The notes: generated by a model from the sequence alone, not told the origin. 64,000 nt of DNA from Pseudomonadota bacterium (GCA_021805865.1 JAJZDX010000003.1:1-64000); one strand, 5' to 3'; numbered from the stretch's first letter, positions 16,396-25,957 are shown. Program-made: numbers and translations.

Positions 16396-17595
16396 CTACT
16401 GGAGCAATTCTCCGACCGGGTGCAGCTGCAAGCGCAGTCCGAGCGCCGCGACCGTCTTCGCGACCTCCTCCTGGTAGGCGGGGTTCATCAGGATCACATG
16501 TCGCGGCGCGAGCACTTGCAGCATGCGGGGCGCGTACACCGGCAACCCGGAGGCCGGCAGGAATATTCCCTGCCGCTGCGGATTCACATCGACCGCGCCG
16601 TCGATCAGGTGCGGTTCGCTGAGGGCCGAGAGGAAGCCGACCGTCTTGGCACCCCCCTGCCAGACGATCAGCGGGTCGGAGGCGGTCTTCAGTGCGCGCA
16701 GGGCGCTCTCGCAGCGCTCGAGGGAAGAGTCCGTCGCTGCGGCGAATGACCGGTACATCGTCCGTTCGTGGGTCGAGTCCATGGGCTCTGGCGGGCGGGG
16801 AGCCGGGTCGGGTGCCGCTTCGACCCTCAGATACTGCCCCTGGAACTCGTGCCCCAGCGCGAGGATGCGCAACCCCGCGAGCTCGAAGGCCCGGCGCACG
16901 GTGGCGGCGGTGAAATAGTTGCAATGCTCGTAGTAGATGTCCCAGAAGGCCCGCTCGGCGAACACGCTCTCGGCGTCCGGCAGGTCGAAGAGCGCCACCC
17001 TGGCCGGCGCTCGGGCTGCCCACTGGCGCACCAAGGTGAGGAACCCCTGGACGTCGGGCACGTGCTCCAGCGTATGCCGGCACACGAGGGCGTCCGCCTG
17101 GAGGTCGAGCAGGCTCGCATCGAATCGGCGGGCCATGAGCTCGATGTCCTGCGGCAGGCGGTCTTCTCCTAGAGGGACGGGGGCCAGCGGATCGACGCCG
17201 ATGGCGTGGCCGACACCGGCGCTCCTCAGCTGCCTCAGGAAATCCCCCTCGCCGCACCCGACCTCGAGCACGGTCTTGCCCTCGAGGCGGTGCCGGGCGA
17301 CCCAGGAGCGCGCAGTCGCCGCCGCATACGTGTTGAAATGCGCCGAGGCGGCCTGGGAGCTCTCGTAGCGCGCGCCGAGCTCGCCGAGGCGGGGGTCGAA
17401 GCTGCGGTTGAAGGCGAAGCCGCAGCGATCGCACGCGGCCAGATCGATGCTGCCGCGGGCGACCTCACGGGCTTGCGCAGCATCGGCGAAGACCGAGGTG
17501 CAGGTTACGGGAACGCCCTCCTTGGAGTAGAAGTCGTGGACCGTCCCGCCGCCGCAGAGCGGGCAGTGCGCGCGCGAGGGGCTTTCGCGCCTCAT
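16396..17595 (-). CDS. C-methyltransferase-type SAM enzyme
   Basis: The 399-residue protein has an N-terminal zinc-type cluster (CPLCGG near 11-16, CDRCGF near 53), the SAM motif VLEVGCGEGDFLRQL near 103, CRHTLEHVPDVQGF near 160 and a C-terminal half with IVWQGGAKTVGFL. This is the arrangement of sugar C-methyltransferases and is distantly like the gene at 12272. The frame is open up to 17742, but ATG 17595 gives the family start (MRRESPSRAHCPLCG). It lies 55 bp downstream of glycosyltransferase paralogue 2, on the same strand. It sits where a deacetylase gene would be expected by comparison with paralogue 1, so it may have replaced one. Confidence 0.85.
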   Translation of the reverse strand: MRRESPSRAHCPLCGGGTVHDFYSKEGVPVTCTSVFADAAQAREVARGSIDLAACDRCGFAFNRSFDPRLGELGARYESSQAASAHFNTYAAATARSWVARHRLEGKTVLEVGCGEGDFLRQLRSAGVGHAIGVDPLAPVPLGEDRLPQDIELMARRFDASLLDLQADALVCRHTLEHVPDVQGFLTLVRQWAARAPARVALFDLPDAESVFAERAFWDIYYEHCNYFTAATVRRAFELAGLRILALGHEFQGQYLRVEAAPDPAPRPPEPMDSTHERTMYRSFAAATDSSLERCESALRALKTASDPLIVWQGGAKTVGFLSALSEPHLIDGAVDVNPQRQGIFLPASGLPVYAPRMLQVLAPRHVILMNPAYQEEVAKTVAALGLRLQLHPVGELLQ

Positions 17596-17624
17596 GTGCC
17601 GGTCACGGTGATCGCGAGGGCGTG

Positions 17625-17727
17625 GCGGCACGGGACGGATCCCGACCGGCTCAGCCGGATAACCGTCGGCGGGGGGATGGCCACGGCGCATCAGCCGGGG
17701 CTGAAGATCCTGTTGCGTCGCGCCTGA
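17625..17727 (+). pseudogene. relic of a polysaccharide deacetylase 3' end
   Basis: The plus strand reads DPDRLSRITVGGGMATAHQP and then GLKILLRRA before a stop. It closely matches the last 29 codons of the intact deacetylase (DPFQLNRISVGGWFATPHQL, GLEILLRRA, stop at 9956), with nucleotide identity through GATCCTGTTGCGTCGCGC. As in the intact copy, it faces a leftward glycosyltransferase with which it overlaps. The rest of the deacetylase gene is missing, and the methyltransferase gene begins at 17595. It is a fossil of a duplicated deacetylase/glycosyltransferase pair. Confidence 0.7.
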
Positions 17728-18691
17728 GGGCGCGCGTAGCACCGCCGAAGGAGGCCGCGAGCTCGTACCCGACGCGGGCCGTCCCCCTCAGCTTTCGCCG
17801 CGCGGAGCCCGGGACGGTGAACGCCTTCGCATGATGCCTCAGACCCTCCCACCGCCTGCCGGCGCGAATCAACGCCGTGGCCGCGTCGATCCACGCCTTC
17901 ACCAGCCGATCATTGAGGGCGGCGTGCCGGGCCGGCGTGTCGACCGCCGCTTGCAGGGGCAGCAGCGCCCAGAGCTTGTCCAGGGCCATGAGTGAGATGT
18001 CCTTGGTGATGTTCGAATCGTGCCGGCGCACCTCCGTGAGCACCTCGCGGCTGAAAGCGACGTTGCCGCGCATGAATGCGCGAGCGACGAATTCGAGATC
18101 CTGGCACCTTCTGAGGGACTCGTTGAGCCGCATGTCGGCGATCGCGGCCCTGCGAAACAGTATGCATTGCATGAAGGCCGGGATCTCCTGGAACCGGATC
18201 AACTGAGCGAACGCGTCGCCCTCGACGATGAGCGCATCGGCGCATCCGCATTCCCTGGCCGCAAGGGTCGCGAGCTCAGGGTAATACTCGAACTGCTCGG
18301 GTAGCCGCTCGCCGGTTTCGTCCATGAAGCGGATGAAATTCGTGAACGAGCAGACGACGGTGCTGTCGTGCTCCATCACCTGGAGGTGTCTCTCGAGCAT
18401 TCTCGGGCGCCAGAGGTCATCGGCGTCGAGGAAAGCGAGGTAATCCCCGCAGGCGCGGTCGATGCCCGTGCTGCGCGCCGCCGCGGTGCCGCGGTGCGGC
18501 AGGCCGAGGTAGCGGATCCTGGGATCGCTGTAGGCGCGCACGGCGGCAGCGGTATCGTCCGTGGAGCCGTCGTCGATGATCAGGATTTCGGTGACTGGCC
18601 GCGTCTGCGCGAGCACCGAGTCGATGCTCTGGGCGATGTACTTCGCGCAGTTGTAGGTCGGGATGATGACCGAGACGCGGGGATCGTTCAT
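17651..18691 (-). CDS. family 2 glycosyltransferase, paralogue 2
   Basis: The 346-residue GT-A enzyme begins [20 protein letters not shown], with FLDADDLW near 87-94 and CQDLEFVARAFMRG near 226. It is closest to paralogue 1 (starting at 10920), sharing long identical stretches and the same antisense-overlap tail. The first part of its gene and its upstream leader are the source of the 5' end of paralogue 3. The ATG at 18691 is preceded by a leader that is repeated almost exactly 1,074 bp further on. The acceptor and donor are unknown. A change of sugar specificity between paralogues would allow stepwise building of one repeat unit. Confidence 0.9.
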   Translation of the reverse strand: MNDPRVSVIIPTYNCAKYIAQSIDSVLAQTRPVTEILIIDDGSTDDTAAAVRAYSDPRIRYLGLPHRGTAAARSTGIDRACGDYLAFLDADDLWRPRMLERHLQVMEHDSTVVCSFTNFIRFMDETGERLPEQFEYYPELATLAARECGCADALIVEGDAFAQLIRFQEIPAFMQCILFRRAAIADMRLNESLRRCQDLEFVARAFMRGNVAFSREVLTEVRRHDSNITKDISLMALDKLWALLPLQAAVDTPARHAALNDRLVKAWIDAATALIRAGRRWEGLRHHAKAFTVPGSARRKLRGTARVGYELAASFGGATRALRRDATGSSAPADAPWPSPRRRLSG

Positions 18692-19693
18692 GGTGCGGTA
18701 TTGCCCCTGGGTGGGGGATTTTTATCCTATGCGGGGCAATGCCGGCGCGCAGTGCGCCACCTCTCAACAACCGGGATGGATCGCGGAAGAGTCGCCTCGA
18801 TGCGACCCGAAATCTACCGATTACGCGGATCCGACCGTATTGTAAATTGTACGGAGTAATCCATTTACCTTGCGTGTCCCCGACCCCGGTACCTGGAGCG
18901 CCTTCAGGTAGTGCGCCCAGCCGGCGCCGCGCCGTCCTCTCAGGATCAGTGCCGTCGCGCAGTCGATATGGGCCTTGATGATCCGATCGTGCAGGGCCTT
19001 GCGCCGGCTTTCCCCGTCGATGGCCTGGCGCAGCAGCAGAAGCGCCTTCAGCTTGTCCTCAGCCATGAGCGAGATGTCCCGGGTGACGTTCGTCTCGTGG
19101 CGCCTGACTTCCGCCAGCACCTCGGGGACGAAGCCGACGGCGCCCCTTGCGGCGACGCGCAGGAAGAATTCCAGGTCCTCGCACCGCGGCAGGGACTCGT
19201 TGAGCCGCATCTGGGCGATCACGGAGCGGCGAAACATGGTGCACTGCATGTAGGAGGGAATCTCCCCGAAGCGCACGAGTTGCTCGAACGCATCCCCCTC
19301 GATGGTGAAGCCCGCTTCCCGGGTGCGCCGGGCGCGCAGCATCGAAAGCTCCGGATAGAACGAGAACTGATCCGGGAGCACCTCGCCGGTCTCATCGACG
19401 AAGCGGACGAAGTTCGTGAAGGAGCAGGCGAGGTGCTGGTCGCGGGTGAGGAGGGTGAGCTGGCGGGCGAGCATGGTGCTGCGCCAGCGGTCGTCGGAGT
19501 CGAGAAAGGCGATGTACTCGCACGTGGCGCGCGCGATCCCTTTGTTGCGGGCCGCGGAGATGCCGCTGTGCGGTATGGGGACGTATTCGATTCTGGGGTC
19601 CCGTAAGCCGGTGACGACCGTCCGGGTGTCATCGGTCGAGCCGTCATCGATGATGAGGACTTCCCGGGGCGGGTGGGTCTGCGCGAGCACCGA
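18603..19693. repeat. tandem duplication, left copy (about 1.09 kb)
   Basis: This segment contains the start of glycosyltransferase paralogue 2, its leader and nearly all of paralogue 3. It matches 19677-20766 except for two differences seen by eye: one G more in the G-run near 18711, and G at 18665 against A at 19739 (synonymous). The offset is 1,073-1,074 bp. The two copies share the 17-bp sequence GTCTGCGCGAGCACCGA at their junction (19677-19693). Confidence 0.93.
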
Positions 19694-19765
19694 GTCGATG
19701 CTCTGGGCGATGTACTTCGCGCAGTTGTAGGTCGGGATAATGACCGAGACGCGGGGATCGTTCAT
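18821..19765 (-). CDS. family 2 glycosyltransferase, paralogue 3 (recombinant chimera)
   Basis: The 314-residue enzyme has residues 1-25 and the 5' leader identical to paralogue 2 and everything after [10 protein letters not shown] identical to paralogue 4. Motifs are FLDSDDRW near 87-94 and [14 protein letters not shown] near 220. The frame can be extended upstream to 19843 only because one G is missing from the leader compared with the paralogue 2 leader; ATG 19765 aligns with paralogue 2 and is taken as the start. The catalytic body is the same as in paralogue 4, so the two probably do the same reaction. It arose by unequal crossing-over, described under the repeats. Confidence 0.88.
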   Translation of the reverse strand: MNDPRVSVIIPTYNCAKYIAQSIDSVLAQTHPPREVLIIDDGSTDDTRTVVTGLRDPRIEYVPIPHSGISAARNKGIARATCEYIAFLDSDDRWRSTMLARQLTLLTRDQHLACSFTNFVRFVDETGEVLPDQFSFYPELSMLRARRTREAGFTIEGDAFEQLVRFGEIPSYMQCTMFRRSVIAQMRLNESLPRCEDLEFFLRVAARGAVGFVPEVLAEVRRHETNVTRDISLMAEDKLKALLLLRQAIDGESRRKALHDRIIKAHIDCATALILRGRRGAGWAHYLKALQVPGSGTRKVNGLLRTIYNTVGSA

Positions 19766-20766
19766 GGTGCGGTATTGCCCCTGGTGGGGGATTTTTATCC
19801 TATGCGGGGCAATGCCGGCGCGCAGTGCGCCACCTCTCAACAACCGGGATGGATCGCGGAAGAGTCGCCTCGATGCGACCCGAAATCTACCGATTACGCG
19901 GATCCGACCGTATTGTAAATTGTACGGAGTAATCCATTTACCTTGCGTGTCCCCGACCCCGGTACCTGGAGCGCCTTCAGGTAGTGCGCCCAGCCGGCGC
20001 CGCGCCGTCCTCTCAGGATCAGTGCCGTCGCGCAGTCGATATGGGCCTTGATGATCCGATCGTGCAGGGCCTTGCGCCGGCTTTCCCCGTCGATGGCCTG
20101 GCGCAGCAGCAGAAGCGCCTTCAGCTTGTCCTCAGCCATGAGCGAGATGTCCCGGGTGACGTTCGTCTCGTGGCGCCTGACTTCCGCCAGCACCTCGGGG
20201 ACGAAGCCGACGGCGCCCCTTGCGGCGACGCGCAGGAAGAATTCCAGGTCCTCGCACCGCGGCAGGGACTCGTTGAGCCGCATCTGGGCGATCACGGAGC
20301 GGCGAAACATGGTGCACTGCATGTAGGAGGGAATCTCCCCGAAGCGCACGAGTTGCTCGAACGCATCCCCCTCGATGGTGAAGCCCGCTTCCCGGGTGCG
20401 CCGGGCGCGCAGCATCGAAAGCTCCGGATAGAACGAGAACTGATCCGGGAGCACCTCGCCGGTCTCATCGACGAAGCGGACGAAGTTCGTGAAGGAGCAG
20501 GCGAGGTGCTGGTCGCGGGTGAGGAGGGTGAGCTGGCGGGCGAGCATGGTGCTGCGCCAGCGGTCGTCGGAGTCGAGAAAGGCGATGTACTCGCACGTGG
20601 CGCGCGCGATCCCTTTGTTGCGGGCCGCGGAGATGCCGCTGTGCGGTATGGGGACGTATTCGATTCTGGGGTCCCGTAAGCCGGTGACGACCGTCCGGGT
20701 GTCATCGGTCGAGCCGTCATCGATGATGAGGACTTCCCGGGGCGGGTGGGTCTGCGCGAGCACCGA
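19677..20766. repeat. tandem duplication, right copy (about 1.09 kb)
   Basis: This copy contains the start of paralogue 3, its leader and nearly all of paralogue 4. It ends where paralogue 4 departs from paralogue 2 (G to A at 20767). The 17-bp block present in paralogues 2, 3 and 4 is the probable crossover point. A reciprocal exchange would delete paralogue 3 and rejoin paralogues 2 and 4, so copy number is expected to be unstable. Confidence 0.93.
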
Positions 20767-21036
20767 ATCGATGCTCTCGGCGATGTATCGGCCGTTGTTG
20801 TAAGTGGGGATGATGACCGATACGCCGGCGCCGACCGGGGCCGCGGCCCGCTTCGCGCCGGGCCCGGCGCAACAGTCCACCAACACGGCATCCACGGATC
20901 CTCCCTCGGCGCCGGCCGCGGCGCCTCGATGTTGCGGCCTCGGCGGGAGGATAGTCTGCGGGGGCGGCCGGTGCACGATTCGCGGTTCGGCGACATCGGA
21001 TCGGGCGCGAGGTTCGTTGTCTCGATCGGAAGACAT
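19894..21036 (-). CDS. family 2 glycosyltransferase, paralogue 4
   Basis: About 380 residues. The GT-A domain starts at [19 protein letters not shown] and is preceded by roughly 75 residues rich in Pro, Arg and Ala that are absent in the other three paralogues. From [10 protein letters not shown] to the C-terminus it is identical to paralogue 3. The frame stays open to 21363 inside the neighbouring dehydrogenase gene, but that part is antisense noise. ATG 21036 is the best candidate start although no strong ribosome-binding site precedes it, and a shorter start close to the GT domain is possible. It is downstream of, and on the same strand as, the UDP-sugar dehydrogenase gene. Confidence 0.8.
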   Translation of the reverse strand: MSSDRDNEPRARSDVAEPRIVHRPPPQTILPPRPQHRGAAAGAEGGSVDAVLVDCCAGPGAKRAAAPVGAGVSVIIPTYNNGRYIAESIDSVLAQTHPPREVLIIDDGSTDDTRTVVTGLRDPRIEYVPIPHSGISAARNKGIARATCEYIAFLDSDDRWRSTMLARQLTLLTRDQHLACSFTNFVRFVDETGEVLPDQFSFYPELSMLRARRTREAGFTIEGDAFEQLVRFGEIPSYMQCTMFRRSVIAQMRLNESLPRCEDLEFFLRVAARGAVGFVPEVLAEVRRHETNVTRDISLMAEDKLKALLLLRQAIDGESRRKALHDRIIKAHIDCATALILRGRRGAGWAHYLKALQVPGSGTRKVNGLLRTIYNTVGSA

Positions 21037-21136
21037 CTGTCGGGTCGGGTCGGAACGGGCGCCGATCCGCGCCGCAGTTCCCCCGAAAGGCGCGCGCGCC
21101 GGCTGATCGTCCGAGGGATGCAGTATTACAGTTGAG

Positions 21137-22414
21137 TCACAGCCTGCCGTCCACGTCCGCGGCCGGGAACACGTGCTTGATGTCGTAGATGACGTGAGTC
21201 TTGCGGCAGAGCTTGCGGACCTGCGCCGCGCCAAGCTCGCGGAATTCCCGGTGCGCCACCGCCACCACCGCGGCATCGTAACTGTTTGGCTTGAGTGTGC
21301 GGGTGAGGCGCAGCCCGTACTCGTGCCGGCACTCCGCCGGATCCGCCCAGGGGTCGTACACATCGACGCGCGCGCCGTATTTCTCGAGCTCCCTCAACAC
21401 GTCGATGACCTTGGAGTTGCGGATGTCGGGGCAGTTCTCCTTGAACGTCACGCCGAACACCAGGATGCGCGCGCCGCTCACCTGGATGCGCTTCAAGGTC
21501 ATGAGCTTCACGATCTCGCCGGCGACGTAGATCGGCATGTTGTCGTTGAGCCGGCGGCCGGCGAGGATCATCTCCGGGTGGTAGCCGATCTCCTGCGCCT
21601 TGTGCGTCAGGTAGTACGGGTCGACCCCGATGCAGTGGCCGCCGACCAGTCCGGGCCTGAAGGGCAGGAAGTTCCACTTCGAGCCCGCGGCCTGCAGCAC
21701 TTCCTCCGTGTCGATGCCGAGCCGGGCGAAGATGAGGGCGAGCTCGTTGATCAGGGCGATGTTGACGTCGCGCTGGGTGTTCTCGATGACTTTGGCGGCC
21801 TCGGCCACCTTGACGCTCGAGGCCCTGTGCGTGCCGGCGGTGATGATCGAGCGGTAGAGGGAGTCGACGAACTCGGCCGCCTCGGGCGTCGAGCCCGAGG
21901 TGACCTTCTTGATGGTGGGCAGCCGATGCTCCTTGTCGCCGGGGTTGATGCGCTCGGGACTGTAGCCGACGAAGAACTGGCGGTTGAAGGTGAGGCCCGA
22001 CTCCCGCTCCAGGATCGGGACGCAGACCTCCTCGGTGCAGCCGGGGTAGACGGTGGATTCATAGACCACCACGTCGCCTTTCTTCAGCACCTTGCCGACG
22101 CTCGCGCTGGCCGAGATGAGCGGGGTGAGGTCCGGCCGCTTGTACGTGTCGATGGGGGTCGGCACCGTGACGATGTACACCCGGCAGGGCTTGAGGTCCT
22201 TCAGGTCCGCGGTGTACGTGAGGTGCGTGGCGGCGGCGAGCTCCTTGCGGTCGACCTCGAGGGTGCTGTCGCGGCCGGCCTTGAGCTCCTCGATCCGGGC
22301 GGTCTTGAGGTCGAAGCCGGTGGTCTCGAAATGCTTGCCGAACTCCACCGCGAGCGGCAGGCCGACGTATCCGAGACCGACCACGCCGATGCGGCACTTC
22401 CGCAATTTGAGCAC
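21137..22414 (-). CDS. UDP-N-acetyl-hexosamine 6-dehydrogenase, TviB/WbpA type
   Basis: About 425 residues. The NAD motif [12 protein letters not shown] is at the N-terminus, [14 protein letters not shown] near 115 and the catalytic cysteine in [11 protein letters not shown] near 262, with [17 protein letters not shown] in the C-terminal domain. The enzyme oxidises C6 of a UDP-N-acetylhexosamine (or UDP-hexose) in two NAD-dependent steps to the uronic acid. GTG 22414 gives the usual family start a few residues before the Rossmann motif; ATG 22474 is an alternative. It is followed on the same strand by glycosyltransferases. Its product is a possible substrate for the amidotransferase at 6227, as known for amidated uronates in other O-antigens. 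Confidence 0.9.
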   Translation of the reverse strand: MLKLRKCRIGVVGLGYVGLPLAVEFGKHFETTGFDLKTARIEELKAGRDSTLEVDRKELAAATHLTYTADLKDLKPCRVYIVTVPTPIDTYKRPDLTPLISASASVGKVLKKGDVVVYESTVYPGCTEEVCVPILERESGLTFNRQFFVGYSPERINPGDKEHRLPTIKKVTSGSTPEAAEFVDSLYRSIITAGTHRASSVKVAEAAKVIENTQRDVNIALINELALIFARLGIDTEEVLQAAGSKWNFLPFRPGLVGGHCIGVDPYYLTHKAQEIGYHPEMILAGRRLNDNMPIYVAGEIVKLMTLKRIQVSGARILVFGVTFKENCPDIRNSKVIDVLRELEKYGARVDVYDPWADPAECRHEYGLRLTRTLKPNSYDAAVVAVAHREFRELGAAQVRKLCRKTHVIYDIKHVFPAADVDGRL

Positions 22415-22549
22415 GCGAATGTCTCCGTGGATTCTTAAGATGGGGACCTGAAGGGCGCGGACGCTGTATACCATAAAACCAGGGCCGCGGGACGTGCGGC
22501 CGGTCAACACCGGCTCGACGGCGCCGGTGGTGCGCCGGCCGCAGGGGCG

Positions 22550-23239
22550 TCAGGGGAAGAACCTCTCGTAATCCTTCGCGTAGAGTCTTTCGATTCTTGC
22601 CCGCAAGCGCGGCTCGAGGCTCGAGAGCTGCGGCATCTTGGGGATCAGGAGATCCTTCAGCAGTCTCTTGAGGGAATGGGCGGGTGCACAGGTCCGATTC
22701 CAGTCGCGCCTGTTGTGATGCGCGAACGTGAGATGCAGGCCATCGTCCGCGGTGACCTCCCGCAGCCAGTGCCCGATCTCATCGAGGCCGGATTCCAGGT
22801 GGAAGACCTTGCAGCCGACCGGGACCAGGTCGCAGGCGGGCACGAAGTGGTTGTCGAACCGGTAGCTGAAGAAGTCTTCACGCCGCTCCATCCGGGACAG
22901 GAATCTCGCGACGCTGACCGATCGCGGAATGAGCCCGTACTCCCTGTTGTGATGGTAGGCGCTCAGGAACCTCGCGACCGGATCACGCACGCAGGTGAAG
23001 TGCACATCGAACATCCGCAGGTCCAGGACACGCGCAATGTCCTTGTAGAGGATGTGCTGCGGGGAGGAGTTGTTCCATTTGTCCGACCCGAGGCGCCACC
23101 AGGCCCGATCCATGAAAGACAAGGCGATGCCGGCCCTCGACAGTCCGTCCTCGATCGAGGTGCCGCCGCATTTGGGAACGTGAAAGAAATAGATCAGCCG
23201 GCTGTTATGCCTGAAAAAGGGCACTGTACCGCTCTCCAC
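22550..23239 (-). CDS. sulfotransferase family 2-like protein
   Basis: About 229 residues. The N-terminal IYFFHVPKCGGTSIEDGL is the 5'-phosphosulfate-binding loop of Golgi-type and bacterial carbohydrate sulfotransferases, and HFTCVRDPVARFLSAYHH near 98-115 is the 3'-phosphate motif with Arg and Ser. It would transfer sulfate from PAPS to a carbohydrate. There is no convincing ATG near the domain start; GTG 23239 (VESGTVPFF) or GTG 23224 is proposed, and the open frame further upstream is not family-like. It is divergent from the glycosyltransferase-methyltransferase fusion gene. It is a better-formed sulfotransferase than the one at 3150. Confidence 0.8.
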   Translation of the reverse strand: MESGTVPFFRHNSRLIYFFHVPKCGGTSIEDGLSRAGIALSFMDRAWWRLGSDKWNNSSPQHILYKDIARVLDLRMFDVHFTCVRDPVARFLSAYHHNREYGLIPRSVSVARFLSRMERREDFFSYRFDNHFVPACDLVPVGCKVFHLESGLDEIGHWLREVTADDGLHLTFAHHNRRDWNRTCAPAHSLKRLLKDLLIPKMPQLSSLEPRLRARIERLYAKDYERFFP

Positions 23240-23471
23240 TCCTGCCGCCCGGCGGGCGCCACAATGATGCGGCCGCGCGTCCTCCGGCGCGAGGAGGGGG
23301 CGGCAGGCCGCGCGGTGTTTCCCCAAAATTATAGCACGGGCGAGCGATGGCAGGATGGGCCGGCGGACCGCGGGAGGCCGGAGTGCAGCGGTTGGTGTCC
23401 GGTTCCGTCGACGACTGCGCGGATGCGGCCGAGCCTGTATACTCGGGCTGGGCGCAGTGGAGGGCTTGACG

Positions 23472-24965
23472 ATGAGCATTCTCGAGAAGCTGACGGACGC
23501 TTTCGCCCATCCGAAAGCGGTTGCCACGGCCGCGGCGGCTCATCCCGACGCAAGGGTGCACATATCGTGCGTCGTCGATGACCAGCCGCGCTTCAGGATG
23601 GAGGCATGGAACTGGCTTCTGTCTCTCAAGGCGCTGCGCACGCGCTGTCGGATATTCATCCATTACCTGCCCGGCGCCCTCGGCGAGAAGACGAGGACTC
23701 AATTCTCGCAGCTCGGCGCGACGCTCATCGAGACGACGCCGTTCGGCGATGGGGCCGCCCGGTATTGCAACAAGATCCGCCAGCTCGCGACGCGCGAGCT
23801 CCTGGACGCCGACTTCGTCATTCTCTCGGACACCGACATCGTGTTCCTCGAGGACCCGGGTCTGCTCGCGCGCGCGGGGCGGTTCAGGGCGAAGACCGTG
23901 GATGGGCCGAATCCGCCGCAGCCGATCTGGTCCGCGCTCTGCGAGCGCGCGGGTCTCTCGGACAGAATCGACGGCGTGGCACTGGAGATGTATCCGAAGG
24001 AGAGAACGTTCCGCACCAACTTCAATGGCGGCCTTTACGTCATTCCCGGCGCGGCCGCCGAGGCGTTGGGACCGCTTTGGGAGAGATGGGCGCGCTTTTG
24101 CCTGGAGCAGGAGGATCTGCTGGGGGAGTATCTGCACCATTCCGATCAGCTCGGCATGGGGTTGGCGCTCGCCGAGAGCGGCCTCGCCATCGACCCGCTT
24201 CCCGCCGGTGCGAATCTGCCGATCCATCTCGAGAAGCGCCTGCTCGCCCGGATCCGCCGGCAGGAGGTCAGCGGCATTCACTACCATCGGCATGTCGAGC
24301 GCCACGGCCTGCCGAGCGATGTGGGTATCCGGTGGATCGACGCAGCCATTCGACGGATCAGAGACGACCTGGTCATCGAGCGCAGAAAGGGATTTGCCAA
24401 TGACCTCTTCTGGGACTACCGGTATGCGCAATGGCCCGGGCTGGGCTCCGGTCTCGGCTCCCGCGGCGAGGTGCTTGCCCACAAGCAAAGCCTGCTGCGC
24501 CCGATTCTCGAGAGGATCGGCGCGGACACGCTGCTCGATGTGGGGTGCGGGGATCTCGAGGTCTTCGCGCCGCTGCCGGTGGTGAATTACACGGGGATCG
24601 ATGTTTCCGGGCAAGCGCTCGCCATTGCGCGGGTGAAGAGGCCGGACTGGACTTTCCAGGCGCGCGGCATCAGCGATTTCGAGGCGGCAAGCTTCGACTA
24701 TACGTCCTGCATCGACGTCCTCATTCATCAGCCGAGCGAGGCAGCCGCCCAAGCGCTCGTGCGCGACCTGGCGAGGGTGGCGCGCAAGGGCATCCTCTTC
24801 AGCGCGCACACCGAGGTCATCGATGGCTCGGGGATCTCCTTCAATTCCGGGCGGCTGCGGCAGTACATGGCTTCGCTGCCCGGCATCCGCGAGGTGAGTG
24901 AGATCGGGCGCTATCGCGACACGACGCTGTATTTCGCGAGGAAGGGGCCGAAGGAAATTCCGTAG
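23472..24965 (+). CDS. glycosyltransferase-methyltransferase fusion protein
   Basis: The 497-residue two-domain protein has an N-terminal half (about 30-290) that looks like a GT-A nucleotide-sugar transferase, with a metal motif SDTDIVFLED near 118-127, NGGLYVIPG near 182 and HSDQLGMGLAL near 225. The C-terminal part (about 330-495) is a class I SAM methyltransferase with LLDVGCGDLEVF near 356. The likely role is sugar transfer followed by methylation of the product or chain end, possibly capping; this is inference. The ATG at 23472 follows AGGGCTTGACG. It stands alone on the plus strand between a divergent sulfotransferase and a convergent glycosyltransferase. Confidence 0.78.
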   Translation: MSILEKLTDAFAHPKAVATAAAAHPDARVHISCVVDDQPRFRMEAWNWLLSLKALRTRCRIFIHYLPGALGEKTRTQFSQLGATLIETTPFGDGAARYCNKIRQLATRELLDADFVILSDTDIVFLEDPGLLARAGRFRAKTVDGPNPPQPIWSALCERAGLSDRIDGVALEMYPKERTFRTNFNGGLYVIPGAAAEALGPLWERWARFCLEQEDLLGEYLHHSDQLGMGLALAESGLAIDPLPAGANLPIHLEKRLLARIRRQEVSGIHYHRHVERHGLPSDVGIRWIDAAIRRIRDDLVIERRKGFANDLFWDYRYAQWPGLGSGLGSRGEVLAHKQSLLRPILERIGADTLLDVGCGDLEVFAPLPVVNYTGIDVSGQALAIARVKRPDWTFQARGISDFEAASFDYTSCIDVLIHQPSEAAAQALVRDLARVARKGILFSAHTEVIDGSGISFNSGRLRQYMASLPGIREVSEIGRYRDTTLYFARKGPKEIP

Positions 24966-24982
24966 CTGGGCCGGTGGGCGCT

Positions 24983-25957
24983 TCAGGAGGTCGCGAGCGG
25001 CGGAGCGATCGAGGCGCTGCGCCGCGTGGCGCGCGCGCGCGCAAACCGGAAGAGATGTCTCAACAGCGATTTCGAGCCGTGACGGCGCAGCAGCCTGGCG
25101 GTCCGCCACGCGGCCGGCAGCCAGGCCCGGTGCGAGGCATTCGCCATCCCTCCGTACAGGGGCCAGCAGAGGAATTCATCCGTCAGGTGCCGTATATCGG
25201 ACGGGGTCAACGCCAGGGGGGAGCGGTTGGCCACCATCCACGAAAGGAACGCGAGCGTGGCTTGCGCCGAGCGCAACCCATCGCGCAGCATGGCCGGGGT
25301 GAGGCTGATCGAGCTGGTGCGCCAGCGGATGCAGGCGCCCTCGATGGGCTGGATGCCGTGTCGGGCGCCAAGGAGCGCCCAGGTGGCATCGTCCGAATGC
25401 CATCCCCTGTCGAACGAGACGAAGCCGCCGAGCGCCTCGAGGGTTTGTCGGGAGAAGACATACGCGGCCGGCACCGCGTAGATGTCATCCGCCAGGCGCT
25501 GCCTCAGGTACTGCGCCGCGGAGGTCGTCGCCGCGGCCGCTATGCCATCCCGGAGGATGGAGTCCTGTTCGTCGATGACCCTGACGCCGAAGGAGTACAC
25601 GTCGAATGCGCCATGAGAGGCGGCGAGGGTGCTCCAGAAGGACTCGATGCAATTTTCCTCGAGCGCATCGTCATCGCCGGGGAGAAGGACCCATGGAGCG
25701 TGGGACAGCGCCACCGAGCGGTTCCAGTGTCCGGCGAGGTCGGTGGCGCCCAGGTTGCGCTCGAATCGAACGTAGCGGATCGGCAAGCGCTCGCCGAACT
25801 CCTGGCAGATGGGCTCGAGGGGCTCGGGGCTGGCATCGTCGCAGACGATGACGGAGAAATTCTTCGAGCGCTGATGGGCCAGCGACTGCAGCAGCACCGG
25901 CAGGAATCTCGCCTTGTAGGCCGGGATCACGATATCCAGGGAGTCGGAAGTCCGCAT
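24983..25957 (-). CDS. family 2 glycosyltransferase
   Basis: The 324-residue GT-A enzyme begins LDIVIPAYKARFLPVLLQSL, followed by SVIVCDDASPEP and the donor/metal motif LLPGDDDALEEN near 90-101. WHSDDATWALLG near 195 is the acceptor-side segment. It belongs to the general family and is not one of the four close paralogues. It converges on the glycosyltransferase-methyltransferase gene with 17 bp between the stops. The C-terminus is strongly basic (FRFARARATRR), fitting peripheral membrane contact. The sugar is unknown. Confidence 0.88.
   Translation of the reverse strand: MRTSDSLDIVIPAYKARFLPVLLQSLAHQRSKNFSVIVCDDASPEPLEPICQEFGERLPIRYVRFERNLGATDLAGHWNRSVALSHAPWVLLPGDDDALEENCIESFWSTLAASHGAFDVYSFGVRVIDEQDSILRDGIAAAATTSAAQYLRQRLADDIYAVPAAYVFSRQTLEALGGFVSFDRGWHSDDATWALLGARHGIQPIEGACIRWRTSSISLTPAMLRDGLRSAQATLAFLSWMVANRSPLALTPSDIRHLTDEFLCWPLYGGMANASHRAWLPAAWRTARLLRRHGSKSLLRHLFRFARARATRRSASIAPPLATS

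Noticed and set aside
19766-19843. N-terminal extension of glycosyltransferase paralogue 3
   Set aside because: It opens only because one G is missing from the duplicated leader; the corresponding sequence before paralogue 2 is out of frame.
18603-20766. Tandem repeat considered as CRISPR or satellite DNA
   Set aside because: There are only two kilobase-sized units, and they consist of glycosyltransferase coding sequence.
21037-21363. Upstream extension of glycosyltransferase paralogue 4
   Set aside because: Most of it lies antisense within the UDP-sugar dehydrogenase gene and has no resemblance to glycosyltransferases.
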